Assembly (NCBI RefSeq): GCF_017742245.1
Contig: NZ_JAGHKO010000004.1
Coordinates: 1,302,001-1,366,000, forward strand
DNA from: Niastella soli
GTDB lineage: Bacteria > Bacteroidota > Bacteroidia > Chitinophagales > Chitinophagaceae
Direction: 5' to 3'
Length of the DNA stretch: 64,000 nt
The translations under genes and the position numbers were made by a program. Under the pieces are notes generated by a model that was not told where the DNA came from, did not search any database, and saw only the letters and a list, made by a program, of their open reading frames with translations. Below are positions 39,143 through 48,359 of the stretch, piece by piece; positions within the stretch are counted from its first letter, which is position 1; the number at the start of each line of letters is the position of its first letter.

Positions 39143-39523
39143 ATGGAGTACGGTATGCCTGAAAAACAAGCTGTGGTGTGGCTACCTCGCGCTTTGCCTG
39201 CACAAGATCAAAATGCCGTTCCAGCTCGGTATTGTGCAGCGGAATGCCTTAATTGTTCAATTGCGTGCCTTCAGGAACAGGATACAAAAATGCTTGAAAG
39301 ATGTATAAGGCTCAACTTGGATTGTGCTGAAATTTGTAAGGTATCCAGTTCTTTCGTAGCACGAGGATCTGAGCATACGCAGCATTTACTTAACGAATGC
39401 GCAGAAATTTGCGAGGCTTGTGCTCAGGAATGTGAAAAGCATGCCGCTCACGGCATGGAACATTGTCGCTTTTGTGCTGAGGCTTGCCGCAATTGTGCAG
39501 AGGCATGTTTACACACAGTGTGA
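39143..39523 (+). CDS. Cys-rich four-helix-bundle copper-binding protein
   Basis: 126 residues with 16 Cys arranged as CxxC or CxxxC pairs along helices: CAAECLNCSIAC, CIRLNLDCAEICK, CAEICEACAQECEKH, CRFCAEACRNCAEAC. This is the pattern of Csp/DUF326 copper-storage bundles, in which Cys line the inside of the bundle and bind Cu(I). The first 28 residues are atypical and contain no Cys, so the real start may differ. No signal peptide. It opens the copper island, 120 bases after the hybrid regulator on the same strand. Confidence 0.8.
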   Translation: MEYGMPEKQAVVWLPRALPAQDQNAVPARYCAAECLNCSIACLQEQDTKMLERCIRLNLDCAEICKVSSSFVARGSEHTQHLLNECAEICEACAQECEKHAAHGMEHCRFCAEACRNCAEACLHTV

Positions 39524-39664
39524 GATATTTTAGGGACAGAAAGATCCCAATATTCTGTCATTCAACGCTTTGGATGGACCTGACTTGTATGCTTTTGAAT
39601 TGAATGCCGATAATTATATAAATGAGCCCCATAATTTTATAACCATTTTATGTATCAGGATCTA

Positions 39665-39672
39665 TACTTTTG
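39665..39672 (+). promoter_or_regulatory. -7 promoter box of the copper operon
   Basis: TACTTTTG fits the Bacteroidota -7 consensus TAnnTTTG, 71 bases before the GTG start at 39743. No TTG at the -33 spacing was found. Confidence 0.4.
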
Positions 39673-39742
39673 TATTATGAGGGGTAAATAAGGTGTTTTT
39701 GTTCGTTATTAGAGATAACTATAATTTTATTGATGAAAAATA

Positions 39743-40222
39743 GTGAAAAGTAATTCAACCATACAATTAAAAGCAATCTTCTTATTAATAGTATTTAGTT
39801 TAAATACTATTATTGGTTTTGCTTGCTCAGTAGGGTTAGATATGGGGTTTAATTCAAGACACCACCATCATAATGGAAAATCCAATAACCACCATCACCA
39901 AAAATCTAATCAGCATCACCATGTTTTAGGTTCACACACTACAAAATCCCAACCTGTTGGTGAAATAATTAAAAGCGGGGCACCTGAAACAGGAAATTGT
40001 TGTAATGATGATGCCACGCAGCTTTCTCAATCGGACAAACTTCTTGTTAATGCAATCAATTCAAGCATTGAAATGCCAGTTGCATTAATTGCGCTTCATT
40101 TTCTGTATCTATCATCACACCTGTCTTCTTTAAATCCAGAAATTACAAAGATTCAGGACGTCCGACCGTATATCCTTAACTCCCGTGGGATACGTGTGTC
40201 CATTCAGTCCTTCCAAATTTGA
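39743..40222 (+). CDS. His-rich secreted/membrane protein of the copper island
   Basis: 159 residues. The start appears to be GTG at 39743, since an ATG two codons upstream in another frame hits a stop. A hydrophobic segment with FACSVGLDMGF is followed by a His-rich stretch with three clusters (RHHHH, NNHHHQ, NQHHHV), suited to metal binding. A GNCCNDDATQL motif and a second hydrophobic segment near 110-125 recall the small HYC_CC_PP-type proteins found next to copper and cation-efflux genes in Bacteroidota. That family link is tentative. Confidence 0.6.
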   Translation: MKSNSTIQLKAIFLLIVFSLNTIIGFACSVGLDMGFNSRHHHHNGKSNNHHHQKSNQHHHVLGSHTTKSQPVGEIIKSGAPETGNCCNDDATQLSQSDKLLVNAINSSIEMPVALIALHFLYLSSHLSSLNPEITKIQDVRPYILNSRGIRVSIQSFQI

Positions 40223-40330
40223 TTTTGAACCAGTCCGGTGGTTTTATTGCCCGGATTCAAGTCTTTGCAGCTACATTAAGGCAGTTTACGCCTTATGCTA
40301 TTCTATTTTTTCAAAATCAAATCTTCTAAA

Positions 40331-40864
40331 ATGAAAACATTAATTTTTTCTGCATTCATATTTGCAACCATTCCCTTTTCTTTAAAGGCCAATAGTAAAG
40401 CAATCAACATTGCGATCACAACAAAGAATACAGTTGATGAATCTCCTTTAGCGCAATTGCTTACAATCTATTACGACATAAAAAATGCACTGGTTAAAGG
40501 TGATGCTAATACTGCTGCAACAAAAGCCGCGGAATTCGTAAAAGCAATCAATGGAGATGATATGAAAAAACTCCAGGAAACAGACATGAATGCTTTTATG
40601 CCTTTACAGGATAAACTGGCCTTCGACGCAAAACATATTTCTGAAACGAAAGAAATTAGCCTCCAAAGGGAGCACTTTCAATCATTTTCAAATAACTTTT
40701 ATAAGTTGGCAAAAGCTGTAAAGCTGTCTGACAAGCCTGTTTACCAGGCCTATTGTCCTATGAAAAAGGCATATTGGCTAAGCAGCGAGGCTGCTATCAA
40801 AAATCCATATTTCGGTAATCAAATGCTTACCTGTGGTAAGATCAATGAGACAATAAAGAATTAA
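40331..40864 (+). CDS. DUF3347-domain periplasmic protein
   Basis: 177 residues from the ATG at 40331 (MKTLIFSAFIFATIPFSLKA, signal peptide; an upstream in-frame Met at 40295 is less likely). DUF3347 is a helical domain with LLTIYYDIKNALVKGDANTAATKA at its start and the ending YCPMKKAYWLSSEAAIKNPYFGNQMLTCG, where Cys/Met residues are candidate copper ligands. The domain often occurs alone or fused to CusB-like proteins. It is paralogous to the lipoprotein at 45992. Confidence 0.85.
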   Translation: MKTLIFSAFIFATIPFSLKANSKAINIAITTKNTVDESPLAQLLTIYYDIKNALVKGDANTAATKAAEFVKAINGDDMKKLQETDMNAFMPLQDKLAFDAKHISETKEISLQREHFQSFSNNFYKLAKAVKLSDKPVYQAYCPMKKAYWLSSEAAIKNPYFGNQMLTCGKINETIKN

Positions 40865-41030
40865 TATTCATCTCGTCAAAAGCAGCGGCAATACAGCCTA
40901 TATAAGTATAGTCGCTGCCTTGCCATTAAAGAATCAAAGCAATGTTTAAACTTATTGGTAAAGCAATAATGCGGATCTTGAAAGCTGTTTTTATCAGAAA
41001 GAAGAAGTGTTGCCATTAAAAAATACACCA

Positions 41031-43841
41031 ATGAAAAACATAGCAGCCTTGCTCCTGTTGTCTTTTTTCTGGTCGTTTTCCTGGGCCCAGAAACAGGCCA
41101 GCAAACAGGAACAACCAACAATATATACCTGTGTTATGCATCCCGAGGTCCGTATGAACAAACCTGGGAATTGCCCGAAGTGTGGAATGAAACTGGTTGT
41201 AGTTAAAAGAAAAGCAGCTAGTAAAACAATTACTAACAATAAGCAAATGCCCATGAAAGACACATCTAAAAAGATGGACGGCATGGAGCATCTGCAAATG
41301 CCTTCGCAGCAGGCTAAACAACAAGCTCAGCCTGTAACCTATACCTGCCCCATGCATCCTGAAATTCATGCTACCAAACCGGGCAATTGCCCTAAATGTG
41401 GAATGAAACTGGTAAAAGAAAAAGCTGTAGTTTCTCCGCAGGCTGATCATCTGCAGGACAGCATGCAAATGCCCATGACCGATAGCACAGGCAGGATGGA
41501 AAATAGAGATAGCATGAAAATAGATGAAATGGATATGGGGGATGGTGGTACAGTTATGGAAAATATAAAAACAGCAAAAGCGAATTTAGGACCGGTAAAA
41601 ACTATTGACGCCTCTGCTCCTCCACGTACTGTACGGTACGATTTATATATTGCTGATACTATAGTAAATTTTGGTGGCAAACCTAAACGTGCCATTGCGG
41701 TGAACGGACAAATACCCATGCCGACCTTAACATTTACCGAAGGTGACACTGCTGAAATTTATGTGCACAATAATCTGAATGAAGAAACGGCCCTGCATTG
41801 GCATGGATTATTTCTGCCCAACAAAATGGATGGTGTGCCCAATCTTACCCAAATGCCAATAAAACCACACACCACGTACTTGTACAAATTTCCTATTGTT
41901 CAGCATGGTACCCACTGGTATCATAGCCATTCCGGTTTGCAGGAACAAATAGGAATGTATGGGACTTTTATTATGAACAAAAGAAAAGAGTGGGATATTC
42001 CTACTATCCCTATTGTTCTAAGCGAGTGGACAAATATTAAGCCTGAAGAGGTCGATCGAAGCCTGCATGCCGCTACAGATTGGTTTGCCATAAAAAAAGG
42101 ATCTACCCAAAGTTTTTCGGAAGCCATTAAAACAGGTCATTTTAAAACAAAGCTTACCAATGAATGGAAACGGATGACGGCCATGGATGTAAGCGATGTG
42201 TATTATGACAGGTTTTTAATCAACGGAAAAAATCAAAACGAGCAACCTGGGTTCAAGGCAGGTGACAAAGTACGATTGCGTATAGCCAACGGAGGGGCTT
42301 CCTCTTATTTCTGGCTTAATTACGCTGGCGGAAAGATAACAGTAGTAGCTACTGATGGCAATGATGTAGAACCGGTGGAAGTTGACCGGTTGATTATAGC
42401 CGTATCTGAAACGTATGATGTGATGGTAACCATTCCAGATAATAAGAGTTATGAATTTTTAGTAACGCCGGAAGACCGTACAAAATCGGCATCCCTCTGG
42501 CTGGGTAATGGAGAAAAGGTGCCCGCTAAAAAGCCGGGCAAGCTCAAATATTTTGCTGGTATGAAAATGATGAACGACATGATGGATATGAAGGGTAACC
42601 TGGTACAAATGGATGGCATGAAAATGCAGAATCAGATAATGGATATGAACTCGGTCATGTATCCTGAAATAACCGGTGAAGAAAATCCAAAATCTGAAAA
42701 GAAGAATGATGCTATGCTGGGGCATGACATGCACAGCATGCAAATGCCAGATAGCAATAGTATGAAGGGGATGGATATGACAGCAGAAGTACCCGATATG
42801 GTAACTTTGAATTACGAAATGCTGCGCGCCCCTAATAAAACCACCTTACCTCCGGGGCTGCTCAAAGAGCTGCATTTCACTCTTACCGGCAATATGAACC
42901 GCTATGTTTGGAGCCTGGATAACAAGGTCGTTTCAGAAAGCGACAGGATTCTGATTAAAAAGGGCGAAAATGTACGGCTCATCTTGTATAACAACAGTAT
43001 GATGCGACACCCTATGCATCTGCATGGCCATGATTTCAGGGTATTGAACGGCCAGGGTGAATATGCCCCCATGAAAAATATCATAGATATGATGCCCATG
43101 GAAACCGATACCATAGAATTTGCAGCTACGGAACCCGGAGGAGATTGGTTTTTCCATTGCCACATTTTATATCACATGATGAGCGGCATGGGCAGGATTT
43201 TCCGGTATGACAATAATTTGCCCAACCCCGAAATACCTAACCCCAAATTGGCGCAACGGAAATTATTTGCTGATGACAGAATGATACATCCTATGGCAAG
43301 GATTGGTTTGGAGAGCAATGGCAGCGATGGGGAGATAATGGTTGCCAATACCCGATACCGGTTGCAAACTGAATGGCGGATAGGCTATACTATGCACCAC
43401 GGCTATGAAAGTGAAAGCCATTTTGGAAGATACCTGGGCAGAATGCAATGGTGGTTCCCATATATAGGTTGGGGTTTCCGTAAGCGAACCATAGATGATC
43501 CGTTTGAAAAGAATTTTTTCGGACAATTACTTACGCCAAAGAAGAATGTGTTCGGACAGACCAACACCAAAAACTTCAGACAGGTTTTTCATATAGGTGT
43601 TGAATATACCCTCCCCATGCTCATTATTGCTGACGGATCTATTGATAGTGAAGGAAAACTCCGTTTCCAGTTAAAAAGAGAAGATGTACCCATATCAAAA
43701 CGGTTGCGGTTCAATTTTATGGCCAATACAGATAAAGAGTACATGTTTGGGTTCAGGTATATTGTAACCAAATACTTTAACCTTTCCACCCACTTTGATA
43801 GTGATATGGGTTTCGGCGCAGGAATTACACTAGTTTATTAA
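41031..43841 (+). CDS. Multicopper oxidase fused to two HMBD domains and a CopB-like barrel
   Basis: 936 residues from the ATG at 41031, which gives a signal peptide ending SWAQ. Order: HMBD 1 (32-56, YTCVMHPEV and CPKCGMKL), HMBD 2 (104-128, YTCPMHPEI), and a Met-rich linker to 180. The CopA-type multicopper oxidase spans about 198-735, with copper ligands HWHG (256-259), HWYHSH (295-300), HPMHLHGH and HCHILYHM, and Met-rich DMMDMKG inserts. A final 190 residues are barrel-like strands resembling CopB (RLQTEWRIGYTMHHG, FGFRYIVTKYFN, GFGAGITLVY). It should oxidise Cu(I) outside the cytoplasm. The CopA and CopB parts are normally separate proteins. Confidence 0.88.
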   Translation: MKNIAALLLLSFFWSFSWAQKQASKQEQPTIYTCVMHPEVRMNKPGNCPKCGMKLVVVKRKAASKTITNNKQMPMKDTSKKMDGMEHLQMPSQQAKQQAQPVTYTCPMHPEIHATKPGNCPKCGMKLVKEKAVVSPQADHLQDSMQMPMTDSTGRMENRDSMKIDEMDMGDGGTVMENIKTAKANLGPVKTIDASAPPRTVRYDLYIADTIVNFGGKPKRAIAVNGQIPMPTLTFTEGDTAEIYVHNNLNEETALHWHGLFLPNKMDGVPNLTQMPIKPHTTYLYKFPIVQHGTHWYHSHSGLQEQIGMYGTFIMNKRKEWDIPTIPIVLSEWTNIKPEEVDRSLHAATDWFAIKKGSTQSFSEAIKTGHFKTKLTNEWKRMTAMDVSDVYYDRFLINGKNQNEQPGFKAGDKVRLRIANGGASSYFWLNYAGGKITVVATDGNDVEPVEVDRLIIAVSETYDVMVTIPDNKSYEFLVTPEDRTKSASLWLGNGEKVPAKKPGKLKYFAGMKMMNDMMDMKGNLVQMDGMKMQNQIMDMNSVMYPEITGEENPKSEKKNDAMLGHDMHSMQMPDSNSMKGMDMTAEVPDMVTLNYEMLRAPNKTTLPPGLLKELHFTLTGNMNRYVWSLDNKVVSESDRILIKKGENVRLILYNNSMMRHPMHLHGHDFRVLNGQGEYAPMKNIIDMMPMETDTIEFAATEPGGDWFFHCHILYHMMSGMGRIFRYDNNLPNPEIPNPKLAQRKLFADDRMIHPMARIGLESNGSDGEIMVANTRYRLQTEWRIGYTMHHGYESESHFGRYLGRMQWWFPYIGWGFRKRTIDDPFEKNFFGQLLTPKKNVFGQTNTKNFRQVFHIGVEYTLPMLIIADGSIDSEGKLRFQLKREDVPISKRLRFNFMANTDKEYMFGFRYIVTKYFNLSTHFDSDMGFGAGITLVY

Positions 43842-43867
43842 ACCGATTTCAATAAATACATCAGTAT

Positions 43868-45958
43868 ATGGAAAATCAGCATAACCATCACCACGATCAT
43901 CATCATGAAGGGTCAATGGAACCTGATAAATCTGCAAAAAGCAAGTCAATGCCTGCATCTCATCAACAGGTAGGGCATTCACACCCAAAACCTCAAGATG
44001 ATCATGGCGGTCATAATGAGCATGCCGGGCATCACACAGCCGATTTTTTAAAACGGTTTTGGATATGCCTGGTTATCACTGTACCTGTTTTGTTGCTTTC
44101 GCATATAATACAGCAATGGGCTGGATTTAAACTGAGTTTTACAGGTGATAAGTATGTATTGCTTGCATTAAGCAGTTTTATTTTCATTTACGGTGGTAGC
44201 CCTTTTTTAACTGGATTGGTAAGAGAATTTAAACAACGGGTACCAGGAATGATGACATTGGTGGCAGTAGCTATTACTACCGCTTATGTTTATAGTACTG
44301 CAGTTGTGTTGGGGTTGTCTGGTATGGATTTCTTTTGGGAACTTGCTACATTGATCGATATTATGTTACTGGGCCACTGGCTCGAAATGAGATCACAAAT
44401 GGCGGCCTCCCGCGCTTTGGAATCATTAGTGGCCCTTTTACCATCTGCGGTACATATAGAACGCAATCACATAGTAACTGACATTCCCTTAAAGGATTTA
44501 CAGACTAACGATGTTATCATTGTTAAGCCAGGAGAGAAAATTCCGGCAGATGGTTTGGTAATTGAAGGTAGTTCCTATGTTAATGAAAGTATGTTAACCG
44601 GTGAAAGTGTCCCCGTCCAAAAAGGGAAAGATGAAAAAGTGATTGGAGGGGCGGTGAATGGAGATGGTGCTCTAAAAATTGAGGTTACCGGGACGGGCAA
44701 TGACAGTTATCTGAGCAAAGTTATCGGTATGGTTCAATCTGCACAAGGTACAAAATCAAAAACACAAAATCTCGCTGGTAAGGTTGCCATGTGGCTCACC
44801 ATTATATCTATAAGCGTAGGTATAATTACATTGATCATTTGGCTTTCCGCCGGCCAATCTTTGCCTTTTGCACTGGAGCGCATGGTCACTGTAATGGTAA
44901 CGTCATGCCCGCATGCCTTGGGTGTTGCTATTCCATTGGTAGTTGCTGTGTCTACCACACTTTCTGCTATGCATGGTTTATTGATACGTAACCGTACCGC
45001 TTTTGAGAATGCCAGAAACATTACTACTATTATTTTTGACAAAACCGGCACACTTACAAAGGGTTCACATGAAATACAACAAATCATTCCATTAACCAAT
45101 CTGTACACCCCTGATGAAATCCTTCAATATGCAGGCGCAATCCAGCAAAACTCCGAACACCATATTGCGCATGGAATTATCCGCAAACTGAAAGAAAAAA
45201 AACTGGAATTATGGAAGTCGTCAGATTTTCGATATATACAAGGCGTTGGTGTTACCGGTACTGTAAATGATAAAACAGTGGTAGCCGCAGGACCCAATTA
45301 TTTCAAACAGCAACAAAAAGAACCGCCTGTCATTCCAAACGAAATTGATCAGTCAATCAATACCATAAATTATGTATTAATTGATGATACTCCTGCTGGA
45401 ATCATCACACTGGCTGATAGTGTCCGGGAAACATCAGCAAAGGCCATTGCTACGTTAAAGGAAATGAATATCAAATCTTTTTTGCTCACAGGAGATAACG
45501 AAAAAGTAGCTGCTGCTGTAGCTCAGAACCTTGGCATGGATGGGTATCTCGCCAACGTATTGCCACATGAAAAGCAAAACAAAGTAAAAGAGTTTCAGGA
45601 TAAAGGAGAAATCGTTGCCATGACCGGCGATGGAGTCAATGATGCCCCGGCGCTGGCACAAGCCGATGTGGGTATAGCCATTGGATCTGGTACCGATGTA
45701 GCTGCGGAAACAGCCGATATAATCCTTGTAAACAGCGATCCCCAGGATGTGGTGCAAATGATCGCCTTTGGACGTGCTACGTACCGTAAAATGGTGCAGA
45801 ACCTGGTATGGGCTGTTGGGTATAATGTTGTTGCTATCCCATTGGCAGCAGGTATATTATATCCCACGTTCATGTTAAGTCCTGCGATGGGTGCAGTATT
45901 AATGAGTGCAAGTACTATTGTCGTAGCTATAAACGCCAAACTCTTAAAAGTAAATTGA
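43868..45958 (+). CDS. Copper-translocating P1B-type ATPase, CPH type (CopB-like)
   Basis: 696 residues. The N-terminal 60 residues are His-rich (HNHHHDHHHEG), in place of a CxxC HMA domain. Membrane segments follow, then TGES (244-247), the intramembrane CPH motif at 347-349 in TSCPHALG, phospho-acceptor Asp391 in FDKTGTLTKG, GDGVNDAPA and eight predicted helices. CPH plus a His-rich N-terminus defines subgroup P1B-3, linked to Cu(II)/Cu(I)/Ag(I) export. It starts 26 bases after the oxidase, in the same operon. Confidence 0.92.
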   Translation: MENQHNHHHDHHHEGSMEPDKSAKSKSMPASHQQVGHSHPKPQDDHGGHNEHAGHHTADFLKRFWICLVITVPVLLLSHIIQQWAGFKLSFTGDKYVLLALSSFIFIYGGSPFLTGLVREFKQRVPGMMTLVAVAITTAYVYSTAVVLGLSGMDFFWELATLIDIMLLGHWLEMRSQMAASRALESLVALLPSAVHIERNHIVTDIPLKDLQTNDVIIVKPGEKIPADGLVIEGSSYVNESMLTGESVPVQKGKDEKVIGGAVNGDGALKIEVTGTGNDSYLSKVIGMVQSAQGTKSKTQNLAGKVAMWLTIISISVGIITLIIWLSAGQSLPFALERMVTVMVTSCPHALGVAIPLVVAVSTTLSAMHGLLIRNRTAFENARNITTIIFDKTGTLTKGSHEIQQIIPLTNLYTPDEILQYAGAIQQNSEHHIAHGIIRKLKEKKLELWKSSDFRYIQGVGVTGTVNDKTVVAAGPNYFKQQQKEPPVIPNEIDQSINTINYVLIDDTPAGIITLADSVRETSAKAIATLKEMNIKSFLLTGDNEKVAAAVAQNLGMDGYLANVLPHEKQNKVKEFQDKGEIVAMTGDGVNDAPALAQADVGIAIGSGTDVAAETADIILVNSDPQDVVQMIAFGRATYRKMVQNLVWAVGYNVVAIPLAAGILYPTFMLSPAMGAVLMSASTIVVAINAKLLKVN

Positions 45959-45991
45959 TTTACAACTATTTTATTATTTAAAAATTCAGAA

Positions 45992-46570
45992 ATGAAACAC
46001 GTTACTTTAATGACAGCTATTAGCATTGCATTCATTACTGCCTGCAATGACGGCCCAAAGCAAGCGAACACCGGAAATAATAACACTACTCAATCAGCCC
46101 CCGCAACCAGTACAGAGACTGCACTGCAACCGGCTGCATCCCCAGTTAAAGAGATCGTGAATGGATATTTGCAACTAAAAAACGCACTTGCTAACGATAA
46201 TGGCAATGATGCTGCTTCTTCGGGTAATACAATGGTTGCTGCCTTTGGACAATTTGATAAATCAAAATTGTCCGCCGATAAAACAAAAACCTATGAGGAC
46301 ATAGAATCAGATGCAAAAGAGCATGCTGAACACATTGGGAAAAATGGAAATAATATTAAACATCAGCGTGAACATTTTGACATGCTTAGTAAAGATATGT
46401 ATGAGCTGGTAAAAACGTTTGGCGCGGGGCAACAGCTTTATTACGATCATTGTCCGATGTACAACAACAATAAAGGTGCTGATTGGATAAGCGAAAAAAA
46501 GGAAATTTCTAATCCTTATCTGGGTAAGGAAATGCCCACATGCGGAACAGTTAAGGAAGAACTTAAATAA
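45992..46570 (+). CDS. DUF3347-domain lipoprotein
   Basis: 192 residues. Short signal ending in AFITAC, a lipobox, then an Asn/Thr/Ala-rich linker to about 50, then DUF3347: IVNGYLQLKNALANDNGNDA, KHQREHFDMLSKDMYELV, YYDHCPMYNNNKGADWISE, NPYLGKEMPTCG. The Cys-Pro-Met and His residues may bind copper. It shares domain and order with the protein at 40331 but is membrane-anchored. 33 bases after the ATPase gene, same operon. Confidence 0.85.
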   Translation: MKHVTLMTAISIAFITACNDGPKQANTGNNNTTQSAPATSTETALQPAASPVKEIVNGYLQLKNALANDNGNDAASSGNTMVAAFGQFDKSKLSADKTKTYEDIESDAKEHAEHIGKNGNNIKHQREHFDMLSKDMYELVKTFGAGQQLYYDHCPMYNNNKGADWISEKKEISNPYLGKEMPTCGTVKEELK

Positions 46571-46576
46571 AATTTC

Positions 46577-47041
46577 ATGCGTAGGAAAAGTAAGTGGCTA
46601 CTAATTCTCATAGCTGCAATTATTATTATTCAGTTTATACAACCTGCCCGCAATAAAAACGGGCAGGTTTTGCAAACTGACATAACAAAAAAGTTTACAG
46701 TACCCGCGAATGTAAAATCGCTTCTTGAAGCTGCCTGTTATGATTGCCACAGCAACAATACCCACTATCCCTGGTATGCCATTATACAGCCGGGTGGTTG
46801 GTGGTTGGCAAAACATATCCAGGATGGGAAGGAAGAAATTAACTTCAGTGACTTTGGCTCCTACTCACACCGAAGGCTAATAAATAAGTTAAAATCGATT
46901 GAAAACAGCATTAGTGATGGAACAATGCCATTATCATCTTATATCTTACTGCATAAAGATGCAAGGCTCACAAATGATCAAAAAAAACTGATTATTGAAT
47001 GGGCCAGCAAATTAAAAGATAGCCTGACTATTGCAAATTAA
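46577..47041 (+). CDS. Haem-binding domain protein
   Basis: 154 residues. An N-terminal TM anchor at about 5-20 (WLLILIAAIIIIQFIQP) is followed by the haem-binding domain (PF14376-type). It has the c-type motif CYDCHSNNTHYPWYA, GWWLAKHIQDGKEEINFSDF, a helix of the form RLINKLKSIENSISDGTMPL, and a late Met/His. The Cys-x-x-Cys-His attaches haem covalently. Probably an electron carrier facing the periplasm. Its place 6 bases after the DUF3347 gene suggests it belongs to the copper operon. Confidence 0.88.
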   Translation: MRRKSKWLLILIAAIIIIQFIQPARNKNGQVLQTDITKKFTVPANVKSLLEAACYDCHSNNTHYPWYAIIQPGGWWLAKHIQDGKEEINFSDFGSYSHRRLINKLKSIENSISDGTMPLSSYILLHKDARLTNDQKKLIIEWASKLKDSLTIAN

Positions 47042-47134
47042 GCCTGACAAAAATCATCCAGGGAAATAATGTGAATCATTAATCGCTAATTATCCAATAG
47101 GTAGTTTTATTCTACACATTTAAAATCTAAAATA

Positions 47135-47563
47135 ATGAAACAGATACTCATTTTAACCGTGGCATTTCTTATAGCATCAACCTCCTTATTTGCTCAGACA
47201 AAAGCTGGTAAAGTAGACACAACAAAACATGCCACTTATTATACCTGTCCTATGCATACGGATATAGTAAGCAATAAACCGGGCAAATGCCCTAAATGCG
47301 GCATGGATCTTACTCTTTCAGGCAAGGAGCAAATGAAAACAGAAGTAACCAAAAGTTATAGATGCCCTGTTCATGTAAATGTATCCAGTCATGATCCCGG
47401 GAAATGCCCACAATGTGGAAGAAAAATGCAGTTATCGGCAAAAGAACAGATGAAGGCGGAAGTAGCAAAAGTATACACCTGTCCAATGCATCCTGAAGTA
47501 GCGCTTAATAAAGATGGCGTTTGTCCCAAATGCGGGAAAGCATTGGTTGAAAAGAAAAATTAA
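47135..47563 (+). CDS. Secreted protein with three HMBD heavy-metal-binding domains
   Basis: 142 residues. Signal peptide MKQILILTVAFLIASTSLFA, then three tandem HMBD modules, each with C(P)xH and CPxCG: YTCPMHTDI with CPKCGMDL, YRCPVHVNV with CPQCGRKM, YTCPMHPEV with CPKCGKAL. The modules are joined by near-identical linkers (SGKEQMKTEV, SAKEQMKAEV), indicating recent internal duplication. A periplasmic copper buffer or donor is likely. It is the last gene of the island before pseudogenes begin. Confidence 0.88.
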   Translation: MKQILILTVAFLIASTSLFAQTKAGKVDTTKHATYYTCPMHTDIVSNKPGKCPKCGMDLTLSGKEQMKTEVTKSYRCPVHVNVSSHDPGKCPQCGRKMQLSAKEQMKAEVAKVYTCPMHPEVALNKDGVCPKCGKALVEKKN

Positions 47564-47621
47564 TAACAATTAATCAGCATCGATGTAACTGACAACCTTT
47601 TTATTATTGTTGTCCGTAAAA

Positions 47622-48240
47622 TTATTGGTGAACGAGAACATCCAATCCCGTAGTGTAAAAATATCGAATGGCATCATACGGTGATTCTACGATCGGTTCA
47701 CCCATCACATTAAAACTTGTGTTGAGCAAAACAGGAACACCGCTCAGTTTTTCAAACTCTTTTAGAAGGGTATGAAACATGATGTTTGTTTCCTTATGAA
47801 TGGTTTGTAAACGAGCTGTTCCATCCACGTGTGTAATTGCCGGAACCAGGTCGCGCTTGTCCGGCAATACATTGCACACCTTCAACATAAAAGGATCAGC
47901 TACATGTTGCTCGAAGTACATTGGCTCATCTTCTATTGGACAAGAAGGTGCAAATGGGCGAAATGCTTCCCGGTGTTTCACTTCAGCATTTCCCCTGCGA
48001 TATAGGAAAAAAATCCTGCCTGTAAAAGGTATAACTGCGATTTTTTACCTTACCCATAAAGGAGGTCGACCATTCACCCGAGCCGTCTACAGAAAGGAGC
48101 GCAGCTCTCTCATAAGGAGAGATCAAAAAGGTACCAATCACATGCAACAGGTGATGAGCAATATAATGGACCGGTGGTTTATGGCCATCCTTGAAAAAAG
48201 CCTGGTACCACCGGGATAAGCGCTTGCGTTTCCAATACAA
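47622..48240 (-). pseudogene. Carbamoyltransferase (NodU/CmcH family) with internal deletion
   Basis: Two frames, both with family motifs. The upstream one (48240-47983) has HYIAHHLLHVIGTF (the HHxxH metal site), LSVDGSGEWSTSF and stops at FFPISQGKC. The downstream one (47981-47622) begins at [14 protein letters not shown] and continues with [23 protein letters not shown] and [10 protein letters not shown]. In intact proteins roughly 200 or more residues separate FPHSLG from the KHREPFRPFAP motif. Here they are joined out of frame, and the N-terminus is missing as well. Dead gene. Confidence 0.85.
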
Positions 48241-48359
48241 ATTGTTAATGGTCAGCGGCGATGTTTTATTTTCTTTGTTTATGGGTGTGATTAATATATA
48301 AAAATGATGGATTTTTCACCGAATTTTGACGGCCTTTGTAAACAAGTGGCAAATGACCG

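Noticed and set aside
45595-46086. 163-codon minus-strand frame
   Set aside because: Antisense to the P-type ATPase and DUF3347 genes, both with clear catalytic or conserved motifs.
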